A stretch of DNA of 12,823 nt from Planctomycetaceae bacterium (GCA_024642765.1 JAHEAM010000052.1:1-12823), one strand, 5' to 3'. Positions 1 through 8,329 are shown, counted from the stretch's first letter. The notes: a model not told the origin generated them from the sequence alone. Made by a program: numbers and translations.

Positions 1-1
1 G

Positions 2-898
2 CTGCTCAAGATTTCTGCCGACGGGAAGAAAACCGACATTATCGCGAACGGATTTCGGGCGGCGAACGGCGTGTGCTTGAATCCTGACGGTTCGTTTGTA
101 GTAACGGATCAGGAAGGCCATTGGAATCCGAAAAACAGAATCAACTGGGTGCGCGACGGCGGCTTTTATGGCAACATGTTCGGCTACCATGATGTGACGG
201 ATTCATCTGACGAAGCGATGGAGCCACCGCTGTGTTGGATCACCAATGCGTTTGATCGCTCGCCGGCAGAGTTGCTGTGGGTGGATAGCGAGCGTTGGAG
301 TGCACTCAACGGCGCCTTGCTGAACTTTTCCTATGGTTACGGAAAAATTTATGTTGTGCCGCACGAAGAAGTCGACGGTCAAATGCAAGGCGGAATGTGT
401 GCATTTGATTTGCCGTCCTTTCCAACTGGAATCATGCGCGGTCGATTTAGTCCGCTGGATGGCCAACTGTATTGTTGCGGCATGTTTGCCTGGAGTTCGA
501 CCCAAGAGCAACCTGGCGGATTTTATCGCGTTCGTTATGATGGTGGCCCCATGAACCTGCCTGTGGGACTGCAGGTGACGGAAGGGAAAATCACTCTGAC
601 CTTTACCGATCCGATTGATGTGGAGTCGGCGAACAACCCCAAAAACTATGCGATTCGAGTCTGGGGATTGAAGCGAACCGCAAACTACGGCTCCGAACAT
701 TACGATCAACACGCGCTACAGGTCACGAACGCCACGCTCTTGGAGAATCAAAAAACTGTTGTGCTGGATGTCGCGGACTTAGCACCCACGTGGTGTATGG
801 AAATCGTTTATGTTTTGAAAGACGCCGAAGGCCATGCATTCCAAAACAAGATTCACAACACCATTCATCACTTGGCACCGCAGACAACGGGTAAGTAA
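2..898 (+). CDS. C-terminal part of a secreted beta-propeller (DUF6797-type) protein, 5' partial
   Basis: The frame is open from base 2 to the TAA at 896-898, so the real start lies left of the window. The visible part gives about 298 residues. The first ~180 read like the end of a glucose/sorbosone-dehydrogenase-like beta-propeller: RAANGVCLNPDG, then VTDQEGHW, RINWVRDGGFYGNM, EEVDGQMQGG and PTGIMRGRFSPLDGQLY. These match motifs I know from large planctomycete secreted proteins annotated with DUF6797 and often with a heme-binding domain. The last ~100 residues (PVGLQVTEGKITLTFTDPID onward, with RTANYGSEHYD and LAPTWCMEIVY) look like the trailing beta-sandwich domain of the same family. The exact substrate is unknown; carbohydrate or alcohol oxidation outside the cytoplasm is only a family-based guess. 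It converges on the pilus operon with 3 bases between stop codons and appears functionally unrelated to it. Confidence 0.75.
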   Translation: MLKISADGKKTDIIANGFRAANGVCLNPDGSFVVTDQEGHWNPKNRINWVRDGGFYGNMFGYHDVTDSSDEAMEPPLCWITNAFDRSPAELLWVDSERWSALNGALLNFSYGYGKIYVVPHEEVDGQMQGGMCAFDLPSFPTGIMRGRFSPLDGQLYCCGMFAWSSTQEQPGGFYRVRYDGGPMNLPVGLQVTEGKITLTFTDPIDVESANNPKNYAIRVWGLKRTANYGSEHYDQHALQVTNATLLENQKTVVLDVADLAPTWCMEIVYVLKDAEGHAFQNKIHNTIHHLAPQTTGK

Positions 899-901
899 GG
901 A

Positions 902-2269
902 CTATCGTGCCAAAATCAGTGGTGTAAAGAACGAAGTCGTTGTCCCAATTACTTCGTCGTAATCAGGTATGCCCGCAGCATCGCTAACCGATTCAGGTTG
1001 AATAATTAGAGTCTTCAAATTTCCGTGTAGATCAACACTCATAAACCTAATCCCAGCCATGTCAACGATCGTATATTTCGCGGTGTTGCCTGGATTTTGT
1101 ACCGTTGAGTACAGCACGATGGATCGTGTTTGGCCGATAATCTCCTCCAAAGATGCCTCAATTCCAGCGCTAATGCCGGTGTCGCCCTCCAGAATTAGCG
1201 GATTATCCGCCGTGGGATTTATTTGATTGCCAGCGTATCCTGCCAAATATTTTTCGCTCAGGCCATTTTCGATTTGGTCACCCAAGACTGCGGTTGAATT
1301 GGAGTCGTTGCCAATATTTACGGTGCCAAAATTTCCAGCCGACGAGTTGATAGGATAAATGTTCATCTCTAAAATGCCATCTGGACTTTGAACGATGTTT
1401 TTGTCGTCTTGGCGGTCGGCATCAATGTAAGAATACAGATCGCCGAAAAGCCTCCGGTAAGTCACTCTGTTACCAATAACCAATTTCTCGTAAAACAACG
1501 GCCTTGGTTGCCCCAATCCATCAAGATCCGACGGGTCAGTGATCAGATGCCCATTTGCGGATTGAGTTAGGTTGGCTTCCGTAAAGCCATGGCTGACAAA
1601 ATAATCTCGAGCACGCCAGTATTTTAGCCAGCGTTCTTGTGCAAACGCGAAGGGGCTAAGGCCGGAACTTAATCCTGTTCCGGGTAGAATACGAATTCCA
1701 GAGGCAGGCATGATTACTGCGACCGATTCTGCGGTTACGTTTGCTGTATTACGTCCCAATGCTCTGGCGAAGACGAGTGGCAATGGACCATCGCTAGCTG
1801 AGGTTCCGGTGGAGCTGCGAAGCGTTGTCACGCTGACAGCATTGTAAGGTGTTGATCCCCAAGTGAAATTCCAGCTTCCAGTTTTCACATTGAGGCTCGC
1901 TTTGCCGAACTGTGTGTCCCGAGTGGGTTCGATTGAAAGCGAAGCGACTTCGGCAGCAGGATGAAATGCCACAAAAGCCTGGGCTTGTTGTTGACCGACA
2001 GTAACGACTTGCGTTGGTGTGCGGTAGGCACCAGCACCGAGCCCTGAAAGCAATTGAGATCCGGCTGCGAGACTTCCCGAATCGGACGCCGCCTGCAGCT
2101 GGGTTCTCGTCATCGCGATGATACCAATGTCGACCGCTAAAGCAGCCATTCCAAGAACGACTGTCAGGACGAGAGCCGTTATAACTAATATCTTGCCACT
2201 GCGAACATTTGTTTTGCGACTCACTTTTTTGAATATTCGCGGGCAATTGACGTTAATCGAACAATTCAT
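902..2269 (-). CDS. tadG: TadG-like Flp pilus assembly protein
   Basis: 455 residues. After a basic N-terminus there is one membrane segment at about residues 26-50 (ILVITALVLTVVLGMAALAV), followed by VDIGIIAMTRTQLQAASDSG-type sequence. This is the signature of the N-terminal TadE/TadG-like domain (PF13400 type), in which D47 follows the helix and the QLQAASDSGSLAA segment is highly conserved. The remaining ~380 residues would lie outside the membrane and are rich in Ser, Thr, Asn and Gly. I saw no von Willebrand A metal site, which some TadG proteins carry. The start has AAAGGA about 8 bases upstream. It is the last gene of the minus-strand pilus operon, 48 bases after tadE, and ends 3 bases from the convergent gene. 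TadG proteins are minor pilus or anchoring parts; the function of this long, lineage-specific C-terminus is unknown. Confidence 0.85.
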   Translation of the reverse strand: MNCSINVNCPRIFKKVSRKTNVRSGKILVITALVLTVVLGMAALAVDIGIIAMTRTQLQAASDSGSLAAGSQLLSGLGAGAYRTPTQVVTVGQQQAQAFVAFHPAAEVASLSIEPTRDTQFGKASLNVKTGSWNFTWGSTPYNAVSVTTLRSSTGTSASDGPLPLVFARALGRNTANVTAESVAVIMPASGIRILPGTGLSSGLSPFAFAQERWLKYWRARDYFVSHGFTEANLTQSANGHLITDPSDLDGLGQPRPLFYEKLVIGNRVTYRRLFGDLYSYIDADRQDDKNIVQSPDGILEMNIYPINSSAGNFGTVNIGNDSNSTAVLGDQIENGLSEKYLAGYAGNQINPTADNPLILEGDTGISAGIEASLEEIIGQTRSIVLYSTVQNPGNTAKYTIVDMAGIRFMSVDLHGNLKTLIIQPESVSDAAGIPDYDEVIGTTTSFFTPLILAR

Positions 2270-2317
2270 TTCATGGTCCTTTGCGAACGGAATTTATGTC
2301 GCAGTGATATCAAATCG

Positions 2318-2836
2318 CTATTCACGTCTCATCGTGGAACGGCTGTTCAATGTCCTACCACCCATGATCGTTGTGATTCCCCAAGTGTTGTTTGAATACG
2401 GAACTTGAACCAAAATCGTTACTGGAGTTTTGGATGGGATTTGTTCCACGGAAACCTCGCTACCACTACTGTTTCGCACGCTAACGACTCTTCTTATCGC
2501 ACTGACGCCTCCAGCATCTAAATAGCTGTTGACGGCAGCCAACACTCGAGCCTGTGTCGCACCGGGCACAACCGCCAGTCGGGCACCCTCACGAGCAGAG
2601 TTGGTCGTGATTTGATTGAGCATCATCACGCGCCCCATTTCAATAATGCCAAGCAGCAGCAATAGGAAAATAGGAAGAACGATCGCCAGTTCCAACATGG
2701 CGACACCGGCGCGCCGCCGCCCAATACGGCTAGGCAAGCGATTACTTTTTCCAACGATTATTTTTTCTGCAGCAAATCCGAAACTGCCAAAACTCTGTTT
2801 GACGTACAGTCTGGGATTGATTTCTGGAAAGGTCAT
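2318..2836 (-). CDS. tadE: TadE-like pseudopilin
   Basis: 172 residues. A basic stretch (RIGRRRAG, residues 37-44) precedes a hydrophobic helix at about 50-68 and the typical TadE run IIEMGRVMMLNQITTNSAREGARLA (given here in part: residues 65-88). G44 followed four residues later by E49 fits the G/XXXXE prepilin-type cleavage pattern known for TadE/TadF pseudopilins, so the peptidase should cut after G44. The ~44-residue leader is long for the family. The only in-frame start upstream is the ATG at 2836, and no good Shine-Dalgarno sequence precedes it, so translation may be coupled to tadC, which ends 30 bases before and lies in the same frame. The C-terminal ~85 residues are predicted periplasmic. 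The role is as a minor or pseudopilin subunit in the Tad machine. Confidence 0.88.
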   Translation of the reverse strand: MTFPEINPRLYVKQSFGSFGFAAEKIIVGKSNRLPSRIGRRRAGVAMLELAIVLPIFLLLLLGIIEMGRVMMLNQITTNSAREGARLAVVPGATQARVLAAVNSYLDAGGVSAIRRVVSVRNSSGSEVSVEQIPSKTPVTILVQVPYSNNTWGITTIMGGRTLNSRSTMRRE

Positions 2837-2866
2837 TGTCGTCTCGGGTGGAAGTTTGGAGAGTGG

Positions 2867-3730
2867 CTACTGACCCATGTTCTTCATCATCTCTTGAATA
2901 TCATACGCGGCTGGCCCCAGAATCACAACAAACAATGCCGGGAAAATACACAAAACTGTTGGCAGCAAAATATAAACTGCGGCCTTTTGGGCCTTTTCAT
3001 GGGCTTTTTGCATGCGTTTGGTTCTCATTGTTTCACCGTGAGTTCGAAGTGCATTGGCGATACTGGCCCCAAATTTTTCGGATTGGGCGACAACAGATGA
3101 CAAGGCTCTCAATTCCGCGAGGTCAAATCGTTCAGCAAAACTGCGTAAGGCATCACCGGCCGTCTTTCCCATCTGAATTTGCCGGTGAACAATAATCAGT
3201 TCGGTGGCTAACATTGGATAAGTTGCTGAAAGGTCTTTTGAGACGCGAACGATAGCTGAGTTCAAGCTCAATCCTGCTTCGACACAAATGGTGATAATAT
3301 CCAATGCGTCAGGTATCGACCGTCGAATACTTGTCTGCCGGCTGGCTTTCTTATAGTCAAGCCAAAGACCAGGAGCGACGACTCCCAAAATCCCGAAAAT
3401 TAGACCAACCAAGCCAGCGACTTGAAAAGTAACAAGCCCAAGCCGATATCCGATCATACACATCATCAACGGAATAGCCGCGATCGTGAGTTGTGTTAGA
3501 TAATAGAAGGACGGCGAGTTTTGTTTATACAATCCAGCATGGATCAATCGTTCCCGTAGTTTTTCAGCTTGTTGGTCTTGTTCCTTTGCCGCAACCTGCC
3601 GAACGGCACCAACAACTGCTGGCGATCCTTCCCCGTTTGTTGTGGCAGACGACGGTGCACGGAAGACTACCAAGAACACAATCAAGCACAGGCCAACGAC
3701 CGCGACAGCAATCAAATAAATCGGCAACAC
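2867..3730 (-). CDS. tadC: TadC inner-membrane platform protein
   Basis: 287 residues beginning with GTG. A Shine-Dalgarno TAGGA sits 9 bases upstream (forward 3740-3744), and an in-frame stop just beyond it leaves no longer start. Membrane segments are predicted near residues 4-23, 80-120 (two) and 250-272. Between them lies a type II secretion F (T2SSF) domain at about 138-235, with IPDALDIITICVEAGLSLNSAI, QIQMGKTAGDALRSFAERFD and KFGASIANALRTHGETMR (positions 139-236). This layout is usual for TadC, the partner of TadB. Together they form the platform on which the TadA ATPase acts. It lies 54 bases after tadB and 30 bases before tadE. Nothing appears truncated. Confidence 0.93.
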   Translation of the reverse strand: MLPIYLIAVAVVGLCLIVFLVVFRAPSSATTNGEGSPAVVGAVRQVAAKEQDQQAEKLRERLIHAGLYKQNSPSFYYLTQLTIAAIPLMMCMIGYRLGLVTFQVAGLVGLIFGILGVVAPGLWLDYKKASRQTSIRRSIPDALDIITICVEAGLSLNSAIVRVSKDLSATYPMLATELIIVHRQIQMGKTAGDALRSFAERFDLAELRALSSVVAQSEKFGASIANALRTHGETMRTKRMQKAHEKAQKAAVYILLPTVLCIFPALFVVILGPAAYDIQEMMKNMGQ

Positions 3731-3784
3731 GTTAATAAATCCTACTCATAAAAAAACTGTTCGCCACCCAAACCGCCCACGGAT

Positions 3785-4750
3785 CTAATAATCAAAATTA
3801 ATAATCTTTCGAATCCAAAGGACTCCAATAGCCATCAAACCTAACGTCGAAAAGATAAGTGGAGGATGGTCAAGTAGCTTCATCGCGTAAGTTCGATTCA
3901 AAAAGAACATTGCGATCCAGGCAAGAAACGGCAATCCTATTAAGAAAGCTGCTTGCATTCGACCTTCTGCTGTTAACGACTGAACTGTTCCCTTCAGGGT
4001 TTGTCGCTCTCGCATGACTTTTGAAAGCTTGTCCAGAAGTTCGGCGAGGTTACCACCTGCCTGTCGCTGAATCGAAATACCCATCACTAATATTTTGATT
4101 TCGATCACACCTGTACGCTCAACCATGTTTTTCATGGCTACCTCAAGTGCCAGACCTAGATTTTGTTGTTCAAAACAAAATCCAAACTCAGTTCCAATGG
4201 GTTCTGGAAATTCGTCGGCGACTCCATTCATCGCTTGTGTTATCGTCTGGCCGGCTCGCAATACACGAGCCATTAATTCCAAAGCATCGGGAAGCTGTTC
4301 CGTTAGTAGGTTCATCCTTTGATTGCGCTTTTGCAGTATATACAAAATTGGCAGCGCGGCTCCCATTGCCATAGCGGCGATCGCAAGCACCAAACTATTT
4401 GTAGTAAAATATAGAAGCACTCCGACCAATGCTCCACCTGCCAGCCCAAAAAAACCGAGCAGTTGTGGGTCTGTTTTTAATCCCGCTTGATCGATTGATT
4501 TTCGGAAATTTCGAAACCAGTCAAGCAACGAAAATTGCCGATTTGGATCGGCGAATTCAATCGAATTGAGGTCTTGTTGTTGCGAAACCTTCCTTGCATG
4601 TTCACGCATTTGCAACCGCAATTCGACCTCAAGCGATTTCAGTTGTTCCGAGCGATCTTGTTTGAACAAATCGGTAAGTACAAGATTAACGGTCAAAATG
4701 CCCAGAAACACGCCCAAGAACACCGAGATGCCAACAAACAAGCCGAACAT
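3785..4750 (-). CDS. tadB: TadB inner-membrane platform protein
   Basis: 321 residues from the ATG at 4750, preceded by AAGGA (forward 4758-4762) with 7-base spacing and only 4 bases after the tadA stop. A longer frame reaches 4789, but that ATG lies inside tadA and has a poor charged leader, so I prefer 4750. Membrane segments are at about 2-28, 97-139 (two), 266-284 and 295-315. The T2SSF domain at about 152-248 contains LPDALELMARVLRAGQTITQ, VERTGVIEIKILVMGISIQ and RQAGGNLAELLDKLSKVMRER. It is the larger platform protein of the Tad system and pairs with TadC. The near overlap with tadA suggests translational coupling. Confidence 0.93.
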   Translation of the reverse strand: MFGLFVGISVFLGVFLGILTVNLVLTDLFKQDRSEQLKSLEVELRLQMREHARKVSQQQDLNSIEFADPNRQFSLLDWFRNFRKSIDQAGLKTDPQLLGFFGLAGGALVGVLLYFTTNSLVLAIAAMAMGAALPILYILQKRNQRMNLLTEQLPDALELMARVLRAGQTITQAMNGVADEFPEPIGTEFGFCFEQQNLGLALEVAMKNMVERTGVIEIKILVMGISIQRQAGGNLAELLDKLSKVMRERQTLKGTVQSLTAEGRMQAAFLIGLPFLAWIAMFFLNRTYAMKLLDHPPLIFSTLGLMAIGVLWIRKIINFDY

Positions 4751-4754
4751 GAAT

Positions 4755-6257
4755 TTATCCTTGCTGCGTCTGCAATTGTTGTTTCTCAAACGCTGCCAAA
4801 TCCAACTTCATTCCGCAGGACTCCAAGCGACTGGCGCATTGCGGTCGAACTCCGGTCGATTCGAAATAACCAACGGCAATGCCATTCCCGTCCAGTCCCG
4901 TTTGTTGAAACCGAAAGATGTCATGCATCGAAATAATATCACCTTCCATGCCCGTGATTTCTGAAATGGCAACAACTTTTCGAACGCCTCCGGTCAATCG
5001 AACGGCCTGAACCACAATATTGATTGCCGAAGCGATCTGGCGACGAATGGTCCAAATTGGAATATCAACTCCTGTCATACCAACCATCATTTCTAGCCGC
5101 ATCAGTGCGTCGCGTGGGGTATTTGCGTGAACCGTCGTCAAACTGCCATCATGGCCCGTATTCATCGCTTGCAACATGTCCAATGCTTCGGGCCCGCGGC
5201 ATTCGCCGATGATAATTCTGTCCGGACGCATCCGCAGTGCATTTTTTACCAGGTCGCGAGTATTGACTTCACCCTCACCTTCGATATTGGGCGGACGTGT
5301 TTCCATTCGGATTACGTGACTCTGTTGTAATTGCAATTCGGCCGCATCTTCGATAGTTGCAACTCGTTCGTAGTCATTGATCGATCGGCTGAGGATGTTC
5401 AAGAGTGTTGTTTTGCCGCTACCGGTTCCACCAGAAATCAAGATGTTCAATCGACCTTGAACACAGGCCTGCATAAACTCAACCATTTCAGGTGTGATCG
5501 AGCCATTTTTCATCAAATTCTCGGCGCGAAGCGGTTTGGAACCAAATCGGCGAATGGAGACCAAGGGGCCGTCGAGAGCCAGCGGAGGAATCACTGCATT
5601 AATCCGGCTTCCGTCCTTGAGCCTCGCATCCACCATTGGACTGGTTTCATCGATTCGGCGTCCGACAGCACCCGCAATTCTCTGCACGATGCGAACTACG
5701 TGCGCATCATTCGCGAATTTGACTTTTGAGAGTTGCAACCGTCCGTTTCGCTCAATGTAAACTTGTTTCGCGCCATTGATCATGATGTCAGTAACCGAGT
5801 CGTCCCGCATAATCGGTTCCAATGGCCCTAGGCCAAAGGTCTCATCAATAACGTCCGTTACGAGTTGTTCCTTTTGCTCGGTAGTCAAAAAGGTAGCTGA
5901 TTCCGAGAGTGTGAATTCGGCATGGCGGCGAATTTCTGCGCGTAAATCTTCGTCGCGCATCTTGCCGATCGTCGTCAAATCGACTTTGTTGACAACACGT
6001 AGGTGAATTTCGTCTTTCAGATACTGAAGCTCAGTGTCCGCAATTGAGTCTTCACTTGCTGCTGCCGCTTCGGAGATTGATTTGGCCCCTTCAACGGCGG
6101 GTACTTCCTCTGGTTCCAAAGAGTTTGCCGTTTGATGATCGACATCTAAAGCACCTGCGCCGCTTATTGCATCGGCAAGGTCACCGTGAAAGCGGTTGAA
6201 CTTTTTGTCAGCGCTTTTCGGTTTCTTATTGCTTTTCCATAGCATTTGCATTCTCAT
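4755..6257 (-). CDS. tadA: TadA/CpaF pilus assembly ATPase
   Basis: 500 residues. An Ala/Glu/Ser-rich, probably disordered N-terminal stretch (about 1-75) precedes the N-terminal domain (FGLGPLEPIMRDDSVTDIMI, 141-160) and a RecA-like core. Visible motifs are Walker A GGTGSGKTT (276-284), the Asp box TIEDAAEL (301-308), Walker B RIIIGECRG (347-355) and the His box TGHDGSLTTVHANTP (367-381). All catalytic motifs are intact, so this should be an active secretion ATPase acting on the cytoplasmic face of TadB/TadC to drive Flp pilus assembly. The start is uncertain: ATGs at 6257, 6251 and 6245 are all in frame; only the last has a weak GAGA about 8 bases upstream. It follows cpaB directly, with 65 bases between, where many Tad loci carry secretin and TadZ genes. 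Confidence 0.95.
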   Translation of the reverse strand: MRMQMLWKSNKKPKSADKKFNRFHGDLADAISGAGALDVDHQTANSLEPEEVPAVEGAKSISEAAAASEDSIADTELQYLKDEIHLRVVNKVDLTTIGKMRDEDLRAEIRRHAEFTLSESATFLTTEQKEQLVTDVIDETFGLGPLEPIMRDDSVTDIMINGAKQVYIERNGRLQLSKVKFANDAHVVRIVQRIAGAVGRRIDETSPMVDARLKDGSRINAVIPPLALDGPLVSIRRFGSKPLRAENLMKNGSITPEMVEFMQACVQGRLNILISGGTGSGKTTLLNILSRSINDYERVATIEDAAELQLQQSHVIRMETRPPNIEGEGEVNTRDLVKNALRMRPDRIIIGECRGPEALDMLQAMNTGHDGSLTTVHANTPRDALMRLEMMVGMTGVDIPIWTIRRQIASAINIVVQAVRLTGGVRKVVAISEITGMEGDIISMHDIFRFQQTGLDGNGIAVGYFESTGVRPQCASRLESCGMKLDLAAFEKQQLQTQQG

Positions 6258-6322
6258 CTTTTTTTTGGGAAGATTGGCAATAGACAGAAAGAAGATGATT
6301 TAGACGGCGGGATTATTCGGTT

Positions 6323-7684
6323 TCAATACGTTTTCGATTTGGCGAACGGGATTTCATTTACCGTTTGTCCGCGATACGTTCGAATGGTGGGCGTCGATTC
6401 AATCCGTTGTTCAATGCTGTCAGGGATATTTTCTGCTAGGAATTCATCGATTGTAGTTACTGTTCTGGCTGGCCCAGAATCTCGATCTGCTTGGCCACGT
6501 AGGGTTAACGTCAAGTTGCCAAGTTTTTCGGCCCGCGTGATTTCCTGTTGCATTGAGTCGAGAATGATCAGCGTGACCGATCGCGACATTTTCTTCTCGT
6601 CGCCTTGTTCAAGTGTGTAAAGTTGTGAATCAACCGCCAAGACCTCCAAGTTTTCTATCAGAGTCGTCACGGGAGCAATCTTTTTCCCCGCGAGCCGCAA
6701 TGCCTCAGCGGTCACATCTGACTTGCCGGCTAAAGTGAAATGCAAATCGACACGATCTCCTGGTTCCAAAAGACCGGCGACACCAAATGATTCATCTGGT
6801 GTGAGAATTGTGATCGCCCGCATGCCTTTTTCAATTTTTTCGAATGCAGTCCTTGGCTCGGCTTTCGTGGCTGTGACCGGTTGCGTCATCTGCAGTTCGA
6901 TTTTGTCCATTCGGCTGGCGAAGGTGCTTATAAGGTTCTCCCATTCCGTGGGTGGTTGAGGTTTCTTTTCGGCTTCTTTTTTGGCGAGCAAGTCAGCTTC
7001 ACGCTCGGCGATCATACTTCGCAAATTAACGCTTTCGATCGGTTCAACTCCTTCTGCATCGTTTGGATTTCGCAACGACAAGGCCAGGGTACCAACCTTT
7101 TGAGCGTACAGCAGGTCTTCGTCCATTTTCGGCTTGACTTCCAGTGTGATCGATCGCTCACTTGATTTTACCTCGCTGACATCCAATATCTTTACATTTT
7201 GCAACAAACGAATGGCAATCGGATCGATTTCGCTATTCAATTGCTGGCTGGTTTGCCAAATAATGTCGACGCGATTTCCAGGGACAAGATTTTGGCCAAC
7301 GGAAGTGGACACCGATTTGACTTCAATCGCGAACGCCCGCATGCCGTCAATGCACTGTAGTTTCGAGGGCGTGTCGCCAATCTTGCGATCAAGTATCGTT
7401 TCACCAGCGTTTATGGGGTTGACAACGTATTTTCCAACAACGCCGTCTAGTGCCATTACGGCGTGAGGCGGAATCGTCGGTGAAAACCACTCGATTGAGG
7501 AAACCATGTTTTCAGAAATTTGTTGGCCCAACTCCAAGTCGACTTTGGCTACTAACAAAGATACCGTTGGCTTAGCAGCTACCTCGCTTGCTGGTTTGTA
7601 CAAAATCATCATACCTGCGGTCGCAAACGTCCCGCAAACCGCTGCAATGATCCCTACTATAATCGTTCGAAAACTCATCGCCAT
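6323..7684 (-). CDS. cpaB: CpaB/RcpC pilus assembly protein with duplicated RcpC-type domain
   Basis: 453 residues, well above the usual ~250-320 for CpaB. There is an N-terminal membrane anchor (about 5-28), then an SAF-like domain (about 39-102, with AKVDLELGQQI and NAGETILDRKI). An RcpC-type domain follows at 114-206: GMRAFAIEV, NLVPGNRVDIIW, LLQNVKILDV and the closing KVGTLALSLRN. After a charged linker (about 210-285) the same pattern recurs at 287-398: GMRAITILT, LLEPGDRVDLHF, LIENLEVLAV and KLGNLTLTLRG. The protein is thought to sit in the periplasm and link the inner-membrane machine to the outer-membrane pore. AAGG lies 4 bases before the ATG at 7684 and 10 before the in-frame ATG at 7678, so either start is possible. 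It lies 70 bases after the end of the prepilin peptidase region. Confidence 0.9.
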   Translation of the reverse strand: MAMSFRTIIVGIIAAVCGTFATAGMMILYKPASEVAAKPTVSLLVAKVDLELGQQISENMVSSIEWFSPTIPPHAVMALDGVVGKYVVNPINAGETILDRKIGDTPSKLQCIDGMRAFAIEVKSVSTSVGQNLVPGNRVDIIWQTSQQLNSEIDPIAIRLLQNVKILDVSEVKSSERSITLEVKPKMDEDLLYAQKVGTLALSLRNPNDAEGVEPIESVNLRSMIAEREADLLAKKEAEKKPQPPTEWENLISTFASRMDKIELQMTQPVTATKAEPRTAFEKIEKGMRAITILTPDESFGVAGLLEPGDRVDLHFTLAGKSDVTAEALRLAGKKIAPVTTLIENLEVLAVDSQLYTLEQGDEKKMSRSVTLIILDSMQQEITRAEKLGNLTLTLRGQADRDSGPARTVTTIDEFLAENIPDSIEQRIESTPTIRTYRGQTVNEIPFAKSKTY

Positions 7685-7754
7685 ACCGCCTTACTAGTTC
7701 GCGACGCTTCAACCCGGTCTCAATAGTTAACCGGGCGACCGCCAAAAAACAAAA

Positions 7755-8024
7755 TCAATTTCCAAATTTTCCAACGCACCAAGTGATCGCAAAAACAACA
7801 ACAATACCAATTGACATCATAGCGCTAAATGGAATCAGCCGACCTCGATTTTGAGAATTCGTATCCAATGCAGCGGACTGCACCGATTCAAATTGGTCAT
7901 TCAAAGCTAAATTCCGACCAAAACAACTAAGTCGTAAAAACATCAGTTGGAGGTTGTGCCACATCGCAGGCATTCCTTGTTGGCGAGCGATCAGGAGAAA
8001 ATAGTAACCAGCAATGGCAATACA
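7755..8024 (-). pseudogene. tadV: C-terminal part of TadV/CpaA prepilin peptidase, out of frame
   Basis: This stretch encodes CIAIAGYYFLLIARQQGM, then WHNLQLMFLRL, a hydrophilic loop and finally GRLIPFSAMMSIGIVVVFAI near the end. The order hydrophobic AGYYFLLIARQQG, then an NL segment, then LIPFSAMMSIG matches what I know of the end of planctomycete CpaA proteins (GGxYAxxL..R.G, NL, then PFG.xIAxG). It has no start codon or ribosome site of its own that makes sense. The frame does extend up to an ATG at 8186, but that part (many Trp and Cys residues) is a shadow of the catalytic domain. Frame-switch limits: the catalytic frame is hydrophobic to about 8018, and this frame becomes hydrophobic from about 8024. 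It therefore belongs with 7991-8329 as one interrupted gene. Confidence 0.72.
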
Positions 8025-8329
8025 ACCACGATGATGGCGGGTAGTAACAGGCCAGGTCCAATCCAACTGCCCATTGCCATCACGAACTTCACATCTCCAG
8101 CACCAACTCCACCCATCAAATAAGGGATGAAGAGGATCCCAAAACCAATCGCGGCACCAGCCAAAGCAGTACCGAAACCGCCCCATCCTGCCTGAACGAT
8201 CCCAAACAACAATCCGGCGAAAAAAATTGGAAAGGTCAAGTTGTTGTAGACCTTGAACTTTTGCACGTCCGTAATTGACGCAACGACCATCCCCGTCCCA
8301 ACAACAACAATAGGTATGACTGTACTCAT
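7991..8329 (-). CDS. tadV: Prepilin peptidase TadV/CpaA, catalytic part cut short by a frameshift
   Basis: 112 residues before TGA at 7991-7993. Both aspartates expected of an A24-family prepilin peptidase are present: D21 in TDVQKFKVYNNLTFP and D79 in the GxGD motif GVGAGDVKF. Hydrophobic segments surround them, as in the family. The usual TadV is about 150-190 residues, and this frame stops shortly after GSWIGPG. The missing tail is readable one frame away (see the 7755-8024 entry), so the gene appears to have lost one base around 8016-8030. Reading through with a restored base would give about 191 residues. The ATG at 8329 has AAGGGA 5 bases upstream. The enzyme would cleave and perhaps N-methylate the Flp pilins and TadE in the inner membrane. 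Possibilities are a pseudogene, a sequencing error, recoding, or a short protein that still works. Confidence 0.8.
   Translation of the reverse strand: MSTVIPIVVVGTGMVVASITDVQKFKVYNNLTFPIFFAGLLFGIVQAGWGGFGTALAGAAIGFGILFIPYLMGGVGAGDVKFVMAMGSWIGPGLLLPAIIVVVLPLLVTIFS

Noticed and set aside
203..712. 169-residue minus-strand frame
   Set aside because: Antisense to the propeller gene, whose protein pattern is clear; the minus-strand product has no recognisable features.
7713..7735. Inverted repeat CCCGGT/ACCGGG between tadV and cpaB
   Set aside because: Only 6 bp with an 11-base loop and no T-run, so there is not enough to call a terminator.
7990..8005. Programmed -1 frameshift site just before the tadV stop
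   Set aside because: The frame does allow a slip at TTC to TTT, but there is no X XXY YYZ heptamer, and the protein pattern places the switch further upstream.
7755..8186. 143-residue minus-strand frame as an independent gene
   Set aside because: Its first ~54 residues are a Trp/Cys-rich shadow of the prepilin peptidase; only the later part is meaningful, as the displaced C-terminus of that gene.
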